NCBI GenBank assembly: GCA_050942625.1
Contig: JBMNNS010000025.1
Span: 1 to 20,971 of the forward strand
DNA: 20,971 nucleotides
Reading direction: 5' to 3'
DNA from: JBMNNS01 sp050942625
Lineage (GTDB): Bacteria; Bacillota; Dethiobacteria; DTU022; UBA8154
Part shown: one piece after another, positions 7,566 through 14,710 of the stretch
How the letters are laid out: every line of letters begins with the position of its first letter
How positions within the stretch are numbered: the stretch's first letter is position 1
Position numbers and translations under genes: made by a program
The notes under the pieces: model-generated
Database searches by the model: none
What the model was told of the DNA's origin: nothing
Seen by the model: only the letters and a program-made list of their open reading frames with translations

Positions 7566-7595
7566 TTGACATTTGGCCACTAATTCATTTAAAAT
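7566..7595 (+). promoter_or_regulatory. Sigma-70-like promoter for codY
   Basis: A perfect -35 TTGACA (7566-7571) and -10 TAAAAT (7590-7595) are separated by 18 bases, about 130 bases upstream of the codY start. Transcription would begin near 7602 and leave an AT-rich leader of roughly 125 bases. Confidence 0.5.
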
Positions 7596-7725
7596 AATAA
7601 TATGCAGAAAATATAGATTTATAAATTATTGTAGAATGATGAAATATTTTGTAGTTTATGATATAATAATTTGGGTTAAAATAATCATTCAAAACAACAA
7701 TATTATTTGGAAAGAAGGCTTTAAA

Positions 7726-8541
7726 ATGATTACTTCCCCCATGTTGGAAAAAACACGCATTATCAATAGAATCATTCAAAAAAACACAGATCATTACGTT
7801 GAATATGATGAAATAGCAGAGGTCCTTAAAAATGTTATTGGTGCCAATGTTTACCTGGCAGACCAGAATGGTTCTATTTTAGGGTATGCTTTAATCGATG
7901 AATTTGAATGTGATTACATGCTAAATGTATTAAAGAAAGAAGTATTTCCGGCAAGATATAATAATTTCCTATTAAAAGACGATGAACTACAACCCAATTT
8001 ACGGCAAAAAACTAACAAATGCCCTTTTGTTGAGGAAGAAATAGATTGTTTGTTTACGAATAAAATTGTTACTATCGTTCCTATTATTGGTGGTGGTCAA
8101 CGTCTCGGAACTCTGTTGTTGGCCCGTTTTAATGAAGTTTTTGGAGATGATGATTTTATTTTGGCAGAAAGAGGAGCTACAGTTGTCGCGATGGAAATTT
8201 TGCGCACCAAATTGGAAGAATCAGAGGAAGAAATGCGCCATAAGGCAGTCATCAAACTGGCAATAAGTACCCTTTCTTATTCTGAACTAGAAGCAGTGGA
8301 GAGGATCTTCCAGGAACTAGGCGGTGAAGAGGGGTTACTCGTTGCCAGCAAAATTGCCGATCAACTTGGTATTACACGCTCTGTTATTGTTAATGCACTA
8401 CGTAAACTTGAAAGTGCAGGTGTTGTGGAATCACGTTCGTTGGGGATGAAAGGCACCTTTATAAAAGTACTTAATCCTTACCTTTTAGAATATTTTAAAG
8501 AGCAGGATGAAAAGGGGTTTTCAAAGGTTAAATGGTTTTAA
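7726..8541 (+). CDS. codY: GTP-sensing global transcriptional regulator CodY
   Basis: CodY is a DNA-binding regulator of nutrient-limitation genes in low-GC Firmicutes. The N-terminal GAF-type effector domain spans about residues 1-155 and the winged HTH about 200-250, with LLVASKIADQLGITRSVIVN and RKLESAGVVESRSLGMKGT nearly unchanged from B. subtilis. The start at ATG 7726, seven bases after AGAAGG, aligns MLEKTRIINRIIQ with known N-termini; the frame is open further upstream but that extension is not CodY-like. The length is 271 against 259 residues in B. subtilis. In an alignment from memory, the Arg61 that binds branched-chain amino acids in B. subtilis corresponds to Tyr64 here, and Phe40 to Tyr43, while the FP pair (74-75) is kept. 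The gene stands alone, without the xerC-hslVU genes found next to it in Bacillus. Confidence 0.95.
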   Translation: MITSPMLEKTRIINRIIQKNTDHYVEYDEIAEVLKNVIGANVYLADQNGSILGYALIDEFECDYMLNVLKKEVFPARYNNFLLKDDELQPNLRQKTNKCPFVEEEIDCLFTNKIVTIVPIIGGGQRLGTLLLARFNEVFGDDDFILAERGATVVAMEILRTKLEESEEEMRHKAVIKLAISTLSYSELEAVERIFQELGGEEGLLVASKIADQLGITRSVIVNALRKLESAGVVESRSLGMKGTFIKVLNPYLLEYFKEQDEKGFSKVKWF

Positions 8542-8632
8542 TTTATGGTGTTTACTGGGACAAGCCTTAATTAATTAATTTTAATAAAAGTTTTAGATTT
8601 ACTAGATCGGCTATTTAACTTATATGGCATAT

Positions 8633-8669
8633 AAAAAGCAGCAGGTTTAAAGAAAACCAGCTGCTTTTT
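8633..8669. terminator. Bidirectional terminator between codY and porB
   Basis: AAAAAGCAGC (8633-8642) pairs perfectly with GCTGCTTTTT (8660-8669). The stem continues through an A-A mismatch as GGTTT with AAACC. The A run on one side and T run on the other let it end the convergent codY and porB transcripts. Confidence 0.85.
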
Positions 8670-8780
8670 GTTGAAAATAGTGGTAGTCAGTTCAGTGCCA
8701 GCCATTTACCAATAATAGAATATTTCCAACCCTGATTTAGCCCTGACTACAAAATAGTTGTGATTTCACCAATAGTGTAT

Positions 8781-9710
8781 TTATTTATCACATAAGTTGT
8801 TTAGCTTTTCCCATTCCTGATCAACATGTTTTTGTAACAATTCTACTACATGCTTATTTTCTTCTTGAAACAGGTGGGCAAAGCGGCCTTGCGTTTTTAA
8901 ATAATCTTCGATAGGTAATCTATCTTTTGTTTTGGTAGTTAAATTCCATTTGCCATTTTCAACTTCATAAAGTGGCCAGACCCGGGTTTGAACAGCAAGT
9001 TTAGCAATTTCTATCGTTTTCTCCATTGGAAAACGCCAGCCCCTGTGGCAGGGTGCAAGAACATTGATAAAAGCAGGCCCATCTACTGCAAAGGCTTTTT
9101 GTGCTTTTTTAACAAGATCTCTCCAATTACTGATGGAGGCCTGAGCAACATAGGGAATATTATGGGCAGCTGCTATCGCCGTTAAATCCTTACGGTTCTG
9201 TTCTTTCCCAAAACTACCCGTTCCGTGTGGGGTTGTTGTAGTCCATGATCCTTTAATGGTAGCACCGGAACGTTGGATACCGGTATTCATGTATGCTTCA
9301 TTATTATAACAGACATAAATGAGGCGGTGTCCCCGCTCAAATGCCCCTGAGAGAGCCTGCAGGCCAATGTCATAAGTGCCACCGTCTCCGCCAAAAGCTA
9401 TAAAACGGTAATCATCCTTTACCTTACCCTGTTTTTTAAGTGATTGGTAAGCAGCTTCAACACCGCTTAGGGTGGAGGCCGCATTTTCAAAGGCACAGTG
9501 AATGAAGGAGGTATTCCAGGAATTGTAGGGATAGATAGTTGTTGAAACCTCCAGACAACCTGTTGGGTTGGCAACCACCAGCCTAACATTATCTGGTACA
9601 CCCATAAGTACCTGCCTAACGACGATGGGTGCTCCACATCCAGCACAGAGGCGGTGCCCCCCCGTAAGGATTTCCGGTTTTTGTGTTAAGTCTATTAATT
9701 TGGTTGACAT
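8781..9710 (-). CDS. porB: 2-oxoacid:ferredoxin oxidoreductase beta subunit (PorB)
   Basis: This is the thiamine-diphosphate-binding subunit of pyruvate (or related 2-oxoacid) synthase, which converts 2-oxoacid and CoA to acyl-CoA, CO2 and reduced ferredoxin. The four cluster cysteines typical of PorB are present: Cys22 and Cys25 (LCAGCGAP), Cys52 (PTGCLE) and Cys221 (APCHRGW). The diphosphate motif is FGGDGGTYDIG (106-116), with YNNEAYMNTGIQRSG following. I choose ATG 9710 (MSTKLIDL) over GTG 9716 because AGGGGG abuts the GTG but is six bases from the ATG. That gives 309 residues, a usual length. It is the last gene of porCDAB. Pyruvate is the most likely substrate but is not proven by sequence alone. 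Confidence 0.9.
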   Translation of the reverse strand: MSTKLIDLTQKPEILTGGHRLCAGCGAPIVVRQVLMGVPDNVRLVVANPTGCLEVSTTIYPYNSWNTSFIHCAFENAASTLSGVEAAYQSLKKQGKVKDDYRFIAFGGDGGTYDIGLQALSGAFERGHRLIYVCYNNEAYMNTGIQRSGATIKGSWTTTTPHGTGSFGKEQNRKDLTAIAAAHNIPYVAQASISNWRDLVKKAQKAFAVDGPAFINVLAPCHRGWRFPMEKTIEIAKLAVQTRVWPLYEVENGKWNLTTKTKDRLPIEDYLKTQGRFAHLFQEENKHVVELLQKHVDQEWEKLNNLCDK

Positions 9711-9721
9711 TTTCACACCCC

Positions 9722-10918
9722 CTATTCATGTAAACCGAGGTAGTTTACCAACTGTTTAACCTGTCCGCTGCGGGCAGTTTCAGTTAGTTCTTCCACGGCC
9801 TTGCCAATAAGTTCCAGACCAAGGTCACGTCCTCCGAGCCCATAAATATAATTGATCATTAAAGGTTTTTTTGCCTGTTCATACATGGCTGAGCGGAGTT
9901 CTACAAAGACATGGCCACCCATTCCACCAGCAAAGGTTTCGGAACGATCAAAGACAGCAACAGCCTTTAACCCTGCAATGGCTTCTGCCAATTCCCTGGC
10001 CGGGAAAGGCCTGAAAACACGCAGTTTGATCATGCCAATGGGGATCCCTTTAGAACGCAGGCGTTCTACTTTTGTTCGCACAGTGCCGGCAGATGAACCA
10101 AGGGTAATTATTGCAATTTCAGCGTCATCCATTCCTATACTTTCAAATAGCTGGTATGGCCTTCCAGAGATATTGCCATATTCTTGGCCAACATCTTTGA
10201 TAACCTGTAAAGCATTCCTCATGCCTTCTTCCTGTTGTCGTTTAAATTCGAAATAATAGCCATAAAGACCATCAAACGGGCCGACACAGACAGGGTTGTT
10301 GGCATCTAGCAAAGCATAATGTGGTTTATATTCGCCGACAAATTGTTGCACCGTATTGTCATCCAGAAGATCCAAACGATCCAGGGCATGGGAAATTATA
10401 AAACCGTCCATTAATACCATAACCGGCGTAAGGACATCCTCATGTTCAGCAATACGTATTGCCTGAATTGTGTTGTCATAGGCCTCCTGTGCATTTTCAG
10501 AGAAAATTTGGATCCATCCTGAATCTTTTGCCCCCATACTATCCCCGTGGTCACAGTGAATGTTGATTGGTGCCGAAAGAGAGCGGTTTACGTTGGGCAT
10601 TACAATTGGTAATCTAAGACCAGAAGCTATATAAAGAAGTTCCCACATCAAGGCCAACCCTTGCGAGGATGTGCAGGTCATTACTCTTGCTCCTGTAGCT
10701 GCTCCGCCGATGCAGGCACTCATGGCGCTATGTTCGCTTTCTACATTAACCAAATGGCTTTTGACAGCCTTGTCAGCTACCATCTGGGAAAAACTTTGCA
10801 CTATATCAGTTTGAGGTGTGATTGGATATACCGCGACCATGTCAGGGTTTATCTGCCTCATGGCCTCCGCGACAGCATCGGTACCCTGTTTGGCTACAGT
10901 TATAGCATTATTAGCCAT
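9722..10918 (-). CDS. porA: 2-oxoacid:ferredoxin oxidoreductase alpha subunit (PorA)
   Basis: The alpha subunit pairs with PorB to form the active site. The 398 residues begin with the pyrimidine-binding domain signature VAVYPITPQTDIVQSFSQMV, then ESEHSAMSACIGGAATGARV and TCTSSQGLALMWELL. These motifs define the PorA family. The C-terminal part has AVFDRSETFAGGMGGHVF of the alpha-subunit second domain. The start ATG 10918 follows GGAGG by seven bases. It lies 26 bases after porD and 11 bases before porB. The length and domain order are normal for a separate-subunit enzyme, unlike the single-chain pyruvate:ferredoxin oxidoreductase of about 1200 residues found in many Clostridia. Confidence 0.92.
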   Translation of the reverse strand: MANNAITVAKQGTDAVAEAMRQINPDMVAVYPITPQTDIVQSFSQMVADKAVKSHLVNVESEHSAMSACIGGAATGARVMTCTSSQGLALMWELLYIASGLRLPIVMPNVNRSLSAPINIHCDHGDSMGAKDSGWIQIFSENAQEAYDNTIQAIRIAEHEDVLTPVMVLMDGFIISHALDRLDLLDDNTVQQFVGEYKPHYALLDANNPVCVGPFDGLYGYYFEFKRQQEEGMRNALQVIKDVGQEYGNISGRPYQLFESIGMDDAEIAIITLGSSAGTVRTKVERLRSKGIPIGMIKLRVFRPFPARELAEAIAGLKAVAVFDRSETFAGGMGGHVFVELRSAMYEQAKKPLMINYIYGLGGRDLGLELIGKAVEELTETARSGQVKQLVNYLGLHE

Positions 10919-10944
10919 TTTCCTTCCTCCTTTTTTAGAAAGTT

Positions 10945-11268
10945 TTAACCCGTTTTTTTATTTTCTTCCCCAATTTCATTGTGCATAGCAATAGCCTTTT
11001 GTGGACATTCATAAGCACAAATACCACAGCCCTTGCAAAAGTCTAGGTTAAAACCAAGCATTTTACCGTTTTTGGTAAGGATAGCGCTGTCGGGACAATA
11101 CACAAAGCAGATCAGGCAATTGTTACATTTTTCCATATCACGGACGGGACGTTGTGAGCGCCAACTACCAGTTTTAAATTTTCGGGAATTCCCTGGATCC
11201 CTGATCACGCTGCCAATAGGGTGTTTCCGCCAGTTCCAATTCTCTATGCCCGTAATATCCCAACTCAT
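10945..11268 (-). CDS. porD: 2-oxoacid:ferredoxin oxidoreductase delta subunit, 2x[4Fe-4S] (PorD)
   Basis: This small ferredoxin-like subunit carries electrons from the active-site cluster. It has 107 residues with two CxxCxxCxxxCP motifs: Cys48, 51, 54, 58 (CNNCLICFVYCP) and Cys78, 81, 84, 88 (CKGCGICAYECP). The N-terminal extension with WRSQRPVRD is typical of PorD. The ATG overlaps the porC stop (ATGA at 11265-11268). Its GGAGG ribosome binding site lies inside the porC coding end, so the two are translationally coupled. Confidence 0.92.
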   Translation of the reverse strand: MSWDITGIENWNWRKHPIGSVIRDPGNSRKFKTGSWRSQRPVRDMEKCNNCLICFVYCPDSAILTKNGKMLGFNLDFCKGCGICAYECPQKAIAMHNEIGEENKKTG

Positions 11269-11840
11269 TCTTCCTTCACCTCCTCAAAAGCACACTTAAG
11301 GGCATTAATATTATTTTTGACAACTTTCTCAGGGAATTTTTTACCAAATGATTTTGCTAGAAAATTAGCCGCTTCCTCCTTGTTTAAAAACCCTGTCACT
11401 TTTAGTAAAGCACCCAACATGGGTATGTTAGGCATAAAACGTCCCAGTGTGTCAAAAGAAATTTTGGTAGCATTGATAGTATAAATTTTCCTGCCGCTGA
11501 GGTTAAGTTTCTTTCTAATCTCCCCAGGTTCCTCCGCAGTATTAACGATAATGATGCCATCCTCAGTTAATCCTGCGGAAATATCAATGATGTCCAGTAG
11601 TGTTGGATCTACCACGACAACAATTTGCGGGTTAGTTATGCCGCAGTAGGTTGAAATTCTTTTTTTACTCAAGCGGTTAAAGCATTGAATGGGTGCCCCC
11701 ATGCGCTCCGGGCCATATTCCGGAAAGGCTTGAAAAAACATATCTTTTGTCAGGGACATTTCTGCAAGTACACCCGCTGCAGTAACTGCTCCCTGCCCTC
11801 CCCTGGCATGCCAACGGATTTCAGTTACATCGTTTGTCAT
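11265..11840 (-). CDS. porC: 2-oxoacid:ferredoxin oxidoreductase gamma subunit (PorC)
   Basis: The gamma subunit heads the minus-strand por operon. The N-terminal EIRWHARGGQGAVTAAGVLA and FQAFPEYGPERMGAPIQCFN are diagnostic of the family, and VDPTLLDIIDI and VNTAEEPGEIRKKL follow. I choose ATG 11840, eight bases after GGAGG, over the in-frame GTG at 11849, which lies within that site. The result is 191 residues. The order gamma, delta, alpha, beta is a common arrangement for four-subunit enzymes in archaea and anaerobic bacteria. Confidence 0.9.
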   Translation of the reverse strand: MTNDVTEIRWHARGGQGAVTAAGVLAEMSLTKDMFFQAFPEYGPERMGAPIQCFNRLSKKRISTYCGITNPQIVVVVDPTLLDIIDISAGLTEDGIIIVNTAEEPGEIRKKLNLSGRKIYTINATKISFDTLGRFMPNIPMLGALLKVTGFLNKEEAANFLAKSFGKKFPEKVVKNNINALKCAFEEVKEE

Positions 11841-11860
11841 ATAACACACCTCCTTATAAA

Positions 11861-11869
11861 ATTATAACA
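11861..11869 (-). promoter_or_regulatory. Extended -10 promoter of the por operon
   Basis: Read on the minus strand, TGTTATAAT (TGn plus a perfect TATAAT) lies a few bases upstream of the porC ribosome binding site. No good -35 is seen at normal spacing, which fits an extended -10 promoter. The transcript would start very close to the ribosome binding site, so the leader would be short. Confidence 0.4.
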
Positions 11870-11983
11870 TATAATTTTTTGTCGAGATAAGTATTTATTG
11901 CTAAATTGTAATAAAAAATGGGTTTTATCATCCCCCTTCCGAAGATACTTGTTATACATTTGTAAATATTGCAAGTCACCTTT

Positions 11984-12032
11984 TGGATTGCTTATGTAGT
12001 TATTCTATGATAATGTCATGTGGATTGCTTAT
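11984..12032. repeat. 12-bp direct repeat TGGATTGCTTAT
   Basis: TGGATTGCTTAT occurs at 11984-11995 and again at 12021-12032, 37 bases apart. The second copy runs into the left edge of the long palindrome. A degenerate third copy (AGAATGCTTTT, followed by GGTTATTCTACAGATAAT) lies at about 12141-12171, beyond the palindrome's right edge. It matches the longer stretch after the first copy (GTTATTCTATGATAAT). Confidence 0.55.
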
Positions 12033-12135
12033 TTCTCCTATTATCTAAGCCATAATGTGGTTCAAACATCTTCCCTGATGTCCGGTTTCCAACTTAGGAA
12101 TGCCGGAGCCACACCATGGCTTAATTAGGAAAAAT
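12031..12135. repeat. Long palindrome with two nested hairpins (MITE-like or structured RNA)
   Basis: The outer arms are at 12031-12060 and 12109-12135. TAAGCCATAATGTGG (12046-12060) pairs with CCACACCATGGCTTA (12109-12123) apart from two positions. After a small bulge, ATTTCTCCTA (12031-12040) pairs with TAGGAAAAAT (12126-12135) with one mismatch. Inside are two hairpins: ACATC/GATGT, and TCCGGTTTCC with GGAATGCCGGA. The fold resembles a three-way junction on either strand. It is about 160 bases upstream of the por -10 and about 140 upstream of the murI promoter, so it is probably not a leader of either gene. Confidence 0.55.
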
Positions 12136-12272
12136 CATATAGAATGCTTTTAGCGGTTATTCTACAGATAATATTAAAATTCCTTTAAACCTTAAATTAA
12201 AGTACTTTTTATTTAAAAAGGAATATTACAACTATTTTTGCTTTTGGGAAATAAGTGAACCATTTATTATAA

Positions 12273-12301
12273 TTGACAGGAAGATAGGTGCTTGTTAAAC
12301 T
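12273..12301 (+). promoter_or_regulatory. Sigma-70-like promoter upstream of murI
   Basis: A perfect -35 TTGACA (12273-12278) is followed after 17 bases by TAAACT (12296-12301). Transcription would start near 12308 and give a leader of roughly 285 bases before the murI start. Confidence 0.45.
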
Positions 12302-12594
12302 AAAAATTAGGAGAAGGCAATATAGCTATATATCATTTGTTCCCTTTTGCAGGGAAAAATAACATATTGAAATGGTTCATTAGTATAGCTAAGATTTAAA
12401 GGTTATCATAAGGGCACCTAGTTTGGATGGCTATTGTTTTTTTGTACATATTATGTTACTGAATCGTGTGTGGTGATTATAGATTTAATCACTATTATTG
12501 GAGCCAGGTTGGACATTTTTATTGCAGGAAGAACATAAATAAAGTTATAGAATAGAGGAAAGAAGTAGTCTTAGGCAGTTAAGGAGGTACTTAA

Positions 12595-13398
12595 TTGCAA
12601 AGCCATAAAGCAGTTGCATTGCTGGATTCCGGCGTAGGGGGATTGACAGTAGTAAAGGAAATACGCCGGCAGCTTCCTAACGAAAATATAGTATATTTTG
12701 GTGATACGGCTCGAATGCCTTATGGTCCACGTTCCCCAGAAGAGGTCAGGGGCTATGTTTTTGAAATAATTGATTTTCTTGAAACCCAGGAAATCAAGGC
12801 CATTATTGTAGCCTGTAATTCAGCAACATCTGCTGGGTTACATTTTTACCGGGCGAAAGTTGATATACCATTGCTTGGGGTCATTGAACCTGGAGTAAGG
12901 GCGGCCATAAAACATACTAAAAAGTGTAAAATAGGGGTTATAGGTACTACGGGTACGATTAATAGTGGAGCATATCAAAAAGCAGTCCAAAGGCTGGCCC
13001 CAGGGGTGGAATTATTTAGTGTCCCCTGCCCACTATTTGTTCTCATTGTTGAAAATGGGCTTGTTGATACACCAGAGGCCTTTGCAGTAGCCCGGGAATA
13101 CCTTAAACCAATGAAAAAGGCTGGTATTGATACTTTGATTCTTGGTTGTACCCATTATCCCCTTATGGCTCATGTTATTCAGAAGGTCATGGGTGACCAA
13201 GTAGAACTGATCAGTTCTGCTGAAGAAACTGCCAGGGAGACAAAACAAATTTTGGAGGAAAAATGCTTATTAAACCAGACTGATCCGGGTCCGGCACGTC
13301 ACCGCTATTTTGTAAGCGGGCAGGCAACCCCCTTTTCCGTTATGGCAGCAAAATTTTTAGGGGAGGGGATCAGTGCCTACCAGGTGATCCTTTCTTAA
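12595..13398 (+). CDS. murI: Glutamate racemase MurI
   Basis: This enzyme interconverts L- and D-glutamate to supply D-glutamate for peptidoglycan. The 267 residues contain LLDSGVGGLTVVKEI with Asp11-Ser12, the first catalytic cysteine Cys74 in VACNSATSA, and the second, Cys185, in LGCTHYPLM. All are hallmarks of the aspartate/glutamate racemase family. It starts at TTG 12595, seven bases after AAGGAGG. It is transcribed alone, as a terminator follows. The long leader upstream is unusual for murI. Confidence 0.93.
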   Translation: MQSHKAVALLDSGVGGLTVVKEIRRQLPNENIVYFGDTARMPYGPRSPEEVRGYVFEIIDFLETQEIKAIIVACNSATSAGLHFYRAKVDIPLLGVIEPGVRAAIKHTKKCKIGVIGTTGTINSGAYQKAVQRLAPGVELFSVPCPLFVLIVENGLVDTPEAFAVAREYLKPMKKAGIDTLILGCTHYPLMAHVIQKVMGDQVELISSAEETARETKQILEEKCLLNQTDPGPARHRYFVSGQATPFSVMAAKFLGEGISAYQVILS

Positions 13399-13437
13399 TA
13401 AGGTATTTCCCATCAGCACTGGAAATATAGTTTTTAG

Positions 13438-13482
13438 CCCTAACAGGCTTTGCCTTATGTTCATGTTAGGGTTTATTTTTTT
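13438..13482 (+). terminator. Terminator after murI
   Basis: CCCTAACA (13438-13445) pairs perfectly with TGTTAGGG (13464-13471). An inner GGC/GCC pairing lies in the loop and TTTATTTTTTT follows. It separates murI from the GerMN gene. Confidence 0.85.
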
Positions 13483-13589
13483 AGGCGTAAGGGTCGGAAT
13501 AAAAATGTGTAAGGCTTGTTTCATAAAAATTGGTTCACTGATATACATATAGTAATAAAATAGTTGAAGACACGGAAAGGAGGATACTG

Positions 13590-14636
13590 ATGAGTAAAAA
13601 TAATAATATTGCATATTACCTAATAGCTTTTTTAGCTGTTTTTTTTCTTTTAACGGGTTGCCTTGACCAGGTTTTGCCGGGTATATTTAAAGAAGAAGAA
13701 AAACCGCAAGCCGGCCTGCCCGGAGAGCAGGCTGGAGAGGGGTTAGAGCAAAAAAAAGAAATACCTGACGGTATGTTGCCACTAAGGGTATATTTTCCCG
13801 AAAGTAAGGGGAACTACCTGGTACCCGTAACTATCCTTATTCCCTGGACGGAAGGTGTTGCCAGGGCTGCCCTGGAAAGGATAATTGAAGGGCCGACTCC
13901 GGCCCAGGAGATGCGCTTTGGCCTTACTCCTGTTTTGCCTCCTACCACAAAGGTGTATGGAATAACAATTAAAGAGGGTACCGCCATAGTAGATTTGAAT
14001 AATTCCTTTTTAGATTATGATCCAGGTGAGGAAAGGTCCGTTTTGGGCAGTGTTATTTTTTCTTTATTGCAGTTTCCCACGGTAGATAAGGTGGAAATTT
14101 TTGTTGAGGGTTCTAAACAGGAGAAGTTCCCGGGTGGCACCTATGGTGAAGAAGCCTTTAGCCAGGAGTTTGGGCTAAATCTAGAGGTTGCAGAAGAAGT
14201 TGTTGACTTTCAGGACACCACCCCTGTTATCCTTTATTTTTGTACCCTTTTAGGGGAAGAAAAAATATTTTATATACCCGTTACAAGGGTTGTTGCCGGG
14301 AAACATGAAATTATAGATGTAACCATCAAAGAACTATTAAATGGCCCCAAACAGGGCAGCGGATTATTTAGTGAGATTCCAATAGGAACCCAATTGAAGG
14401 GTTTTTCATTAGAGGAAGGAATCTTAGAGGTCAATTTTTCACAGGAGATACTTAATTACAAAGGCGGCCTAACCGGCGAAGAAAACCTTTTACAACAGCT
14501 TGTTTTAACGTTGACTGCAATCCCAGGGGTAGATAAGGTACAGGTTTTGGTTGAAGGGGAACCAATTATACTTACATATGGGACATCTTTTCAGGACTCT
14601 TTACCACCACCTTTGTTAATAAACCCAGTAATGTGA
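13590..14636 (+). CDS. Double-GerMN-domain lipoprotein (spore germination protein GerM-like)
   Basis: This exported lipoprotein resembles GerM, a sporulation and germination protein of spore-formers. It starts at ATG 13590, six bases after GGAAAGGAGG. The signal peptide is residues 1-24, ending in the lipobox LTGC with Cys24. Residues 25-55 are a charged linker. Two GerMN repeats follow, at about residues 60-190 and 205-335. Each has a beta-strand opening (LPLRVYFPES; PVILYFCTLL), a helical segment ending in a GPT or GPK turn, and a closing VDKVEIFVEG or VDKVQVLVEG. The length of 348 is normal for a two-domain member. CATATAGTA at 13546-13554 fits the CATAnnnTA -10 of mother-cell sigma factors, but no well-spaced -35 is visible. 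Confidence 0.85.
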   Translation: MSKNNNIAYYLIAFLAVFFLLTGCLDQVLPGIFKEEEKPQAGLPGEQAGEGLEQKKEIPDGMLPLRVYFPESKGNYLVPVTILIPWTEGVARAALERIIEGPTPAQEMRFGLTPVLPPTTKVYGITIKEGTAIVDLNNSFLDYDPGEERSVLGSVIFSLLQFPTVDKVEIFVEGSKQEKFPGGTYGEEAFSQEFGLNLEVAEEVVDFQDTTPVILYFCTLLGEEKIFYIPVTRVVAGKHEIIDVTIKELLNGPKQGSGLFSEIPIGTQLKGFSLEEGILEVNFSQEILNYKGGLTGEENLLQQLVLTLTAIPGVDKVQVLVEGEPIILTYGTSFQDSLPPPLLINPVM

Positions 14637-14710
14637 TCAATTCCTCTTTCTAAAAAGTGATTATAGGTTATAATAGATTATGGTGGATAAAAAATGAAAG
14701 CAGGGTTTTT

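Larger units (their letters stand above)
11870..12594. other. Long intergenic region between por and murI
   Basis: There is no convincing gene in about 725 bases. It contains direct repeats, a long imperfect palindrome with nested hairpins (12031-12135), a promoter for murI at 12273-12301, a small hairpin TTCCC/GGGAA near 12340-12356, and a GTGATT/AATCAC hairpin near 12473-12492. None of these matches a riboswitch or T-box that I recognise. Confidence 0.5.

Noticed and set aside
7573..7725. N-terminal extension of CodY
   Set aside because: The extra 51 residues are AT-driven and overlap the promoter; CodY proteins begin near MLEKTR.
9852..10256. 134-residue plus-strand frame opposite porA
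   Set aside because: Antisense shadow of a strongly conserved porA; no ribosome binding site or motif.
12031..12135. Known riboswitch or T-box
   Set aside because: No specifier loop, antiterminator TGGNACCGCG-type motif or familiar aptamer signature, and it is far from the flanking starts.
11984..12171. CRISPR array
   Set aside because: Only two exact 12-base copies and one degenerate copy, with irregular spacing, and no cas genes.
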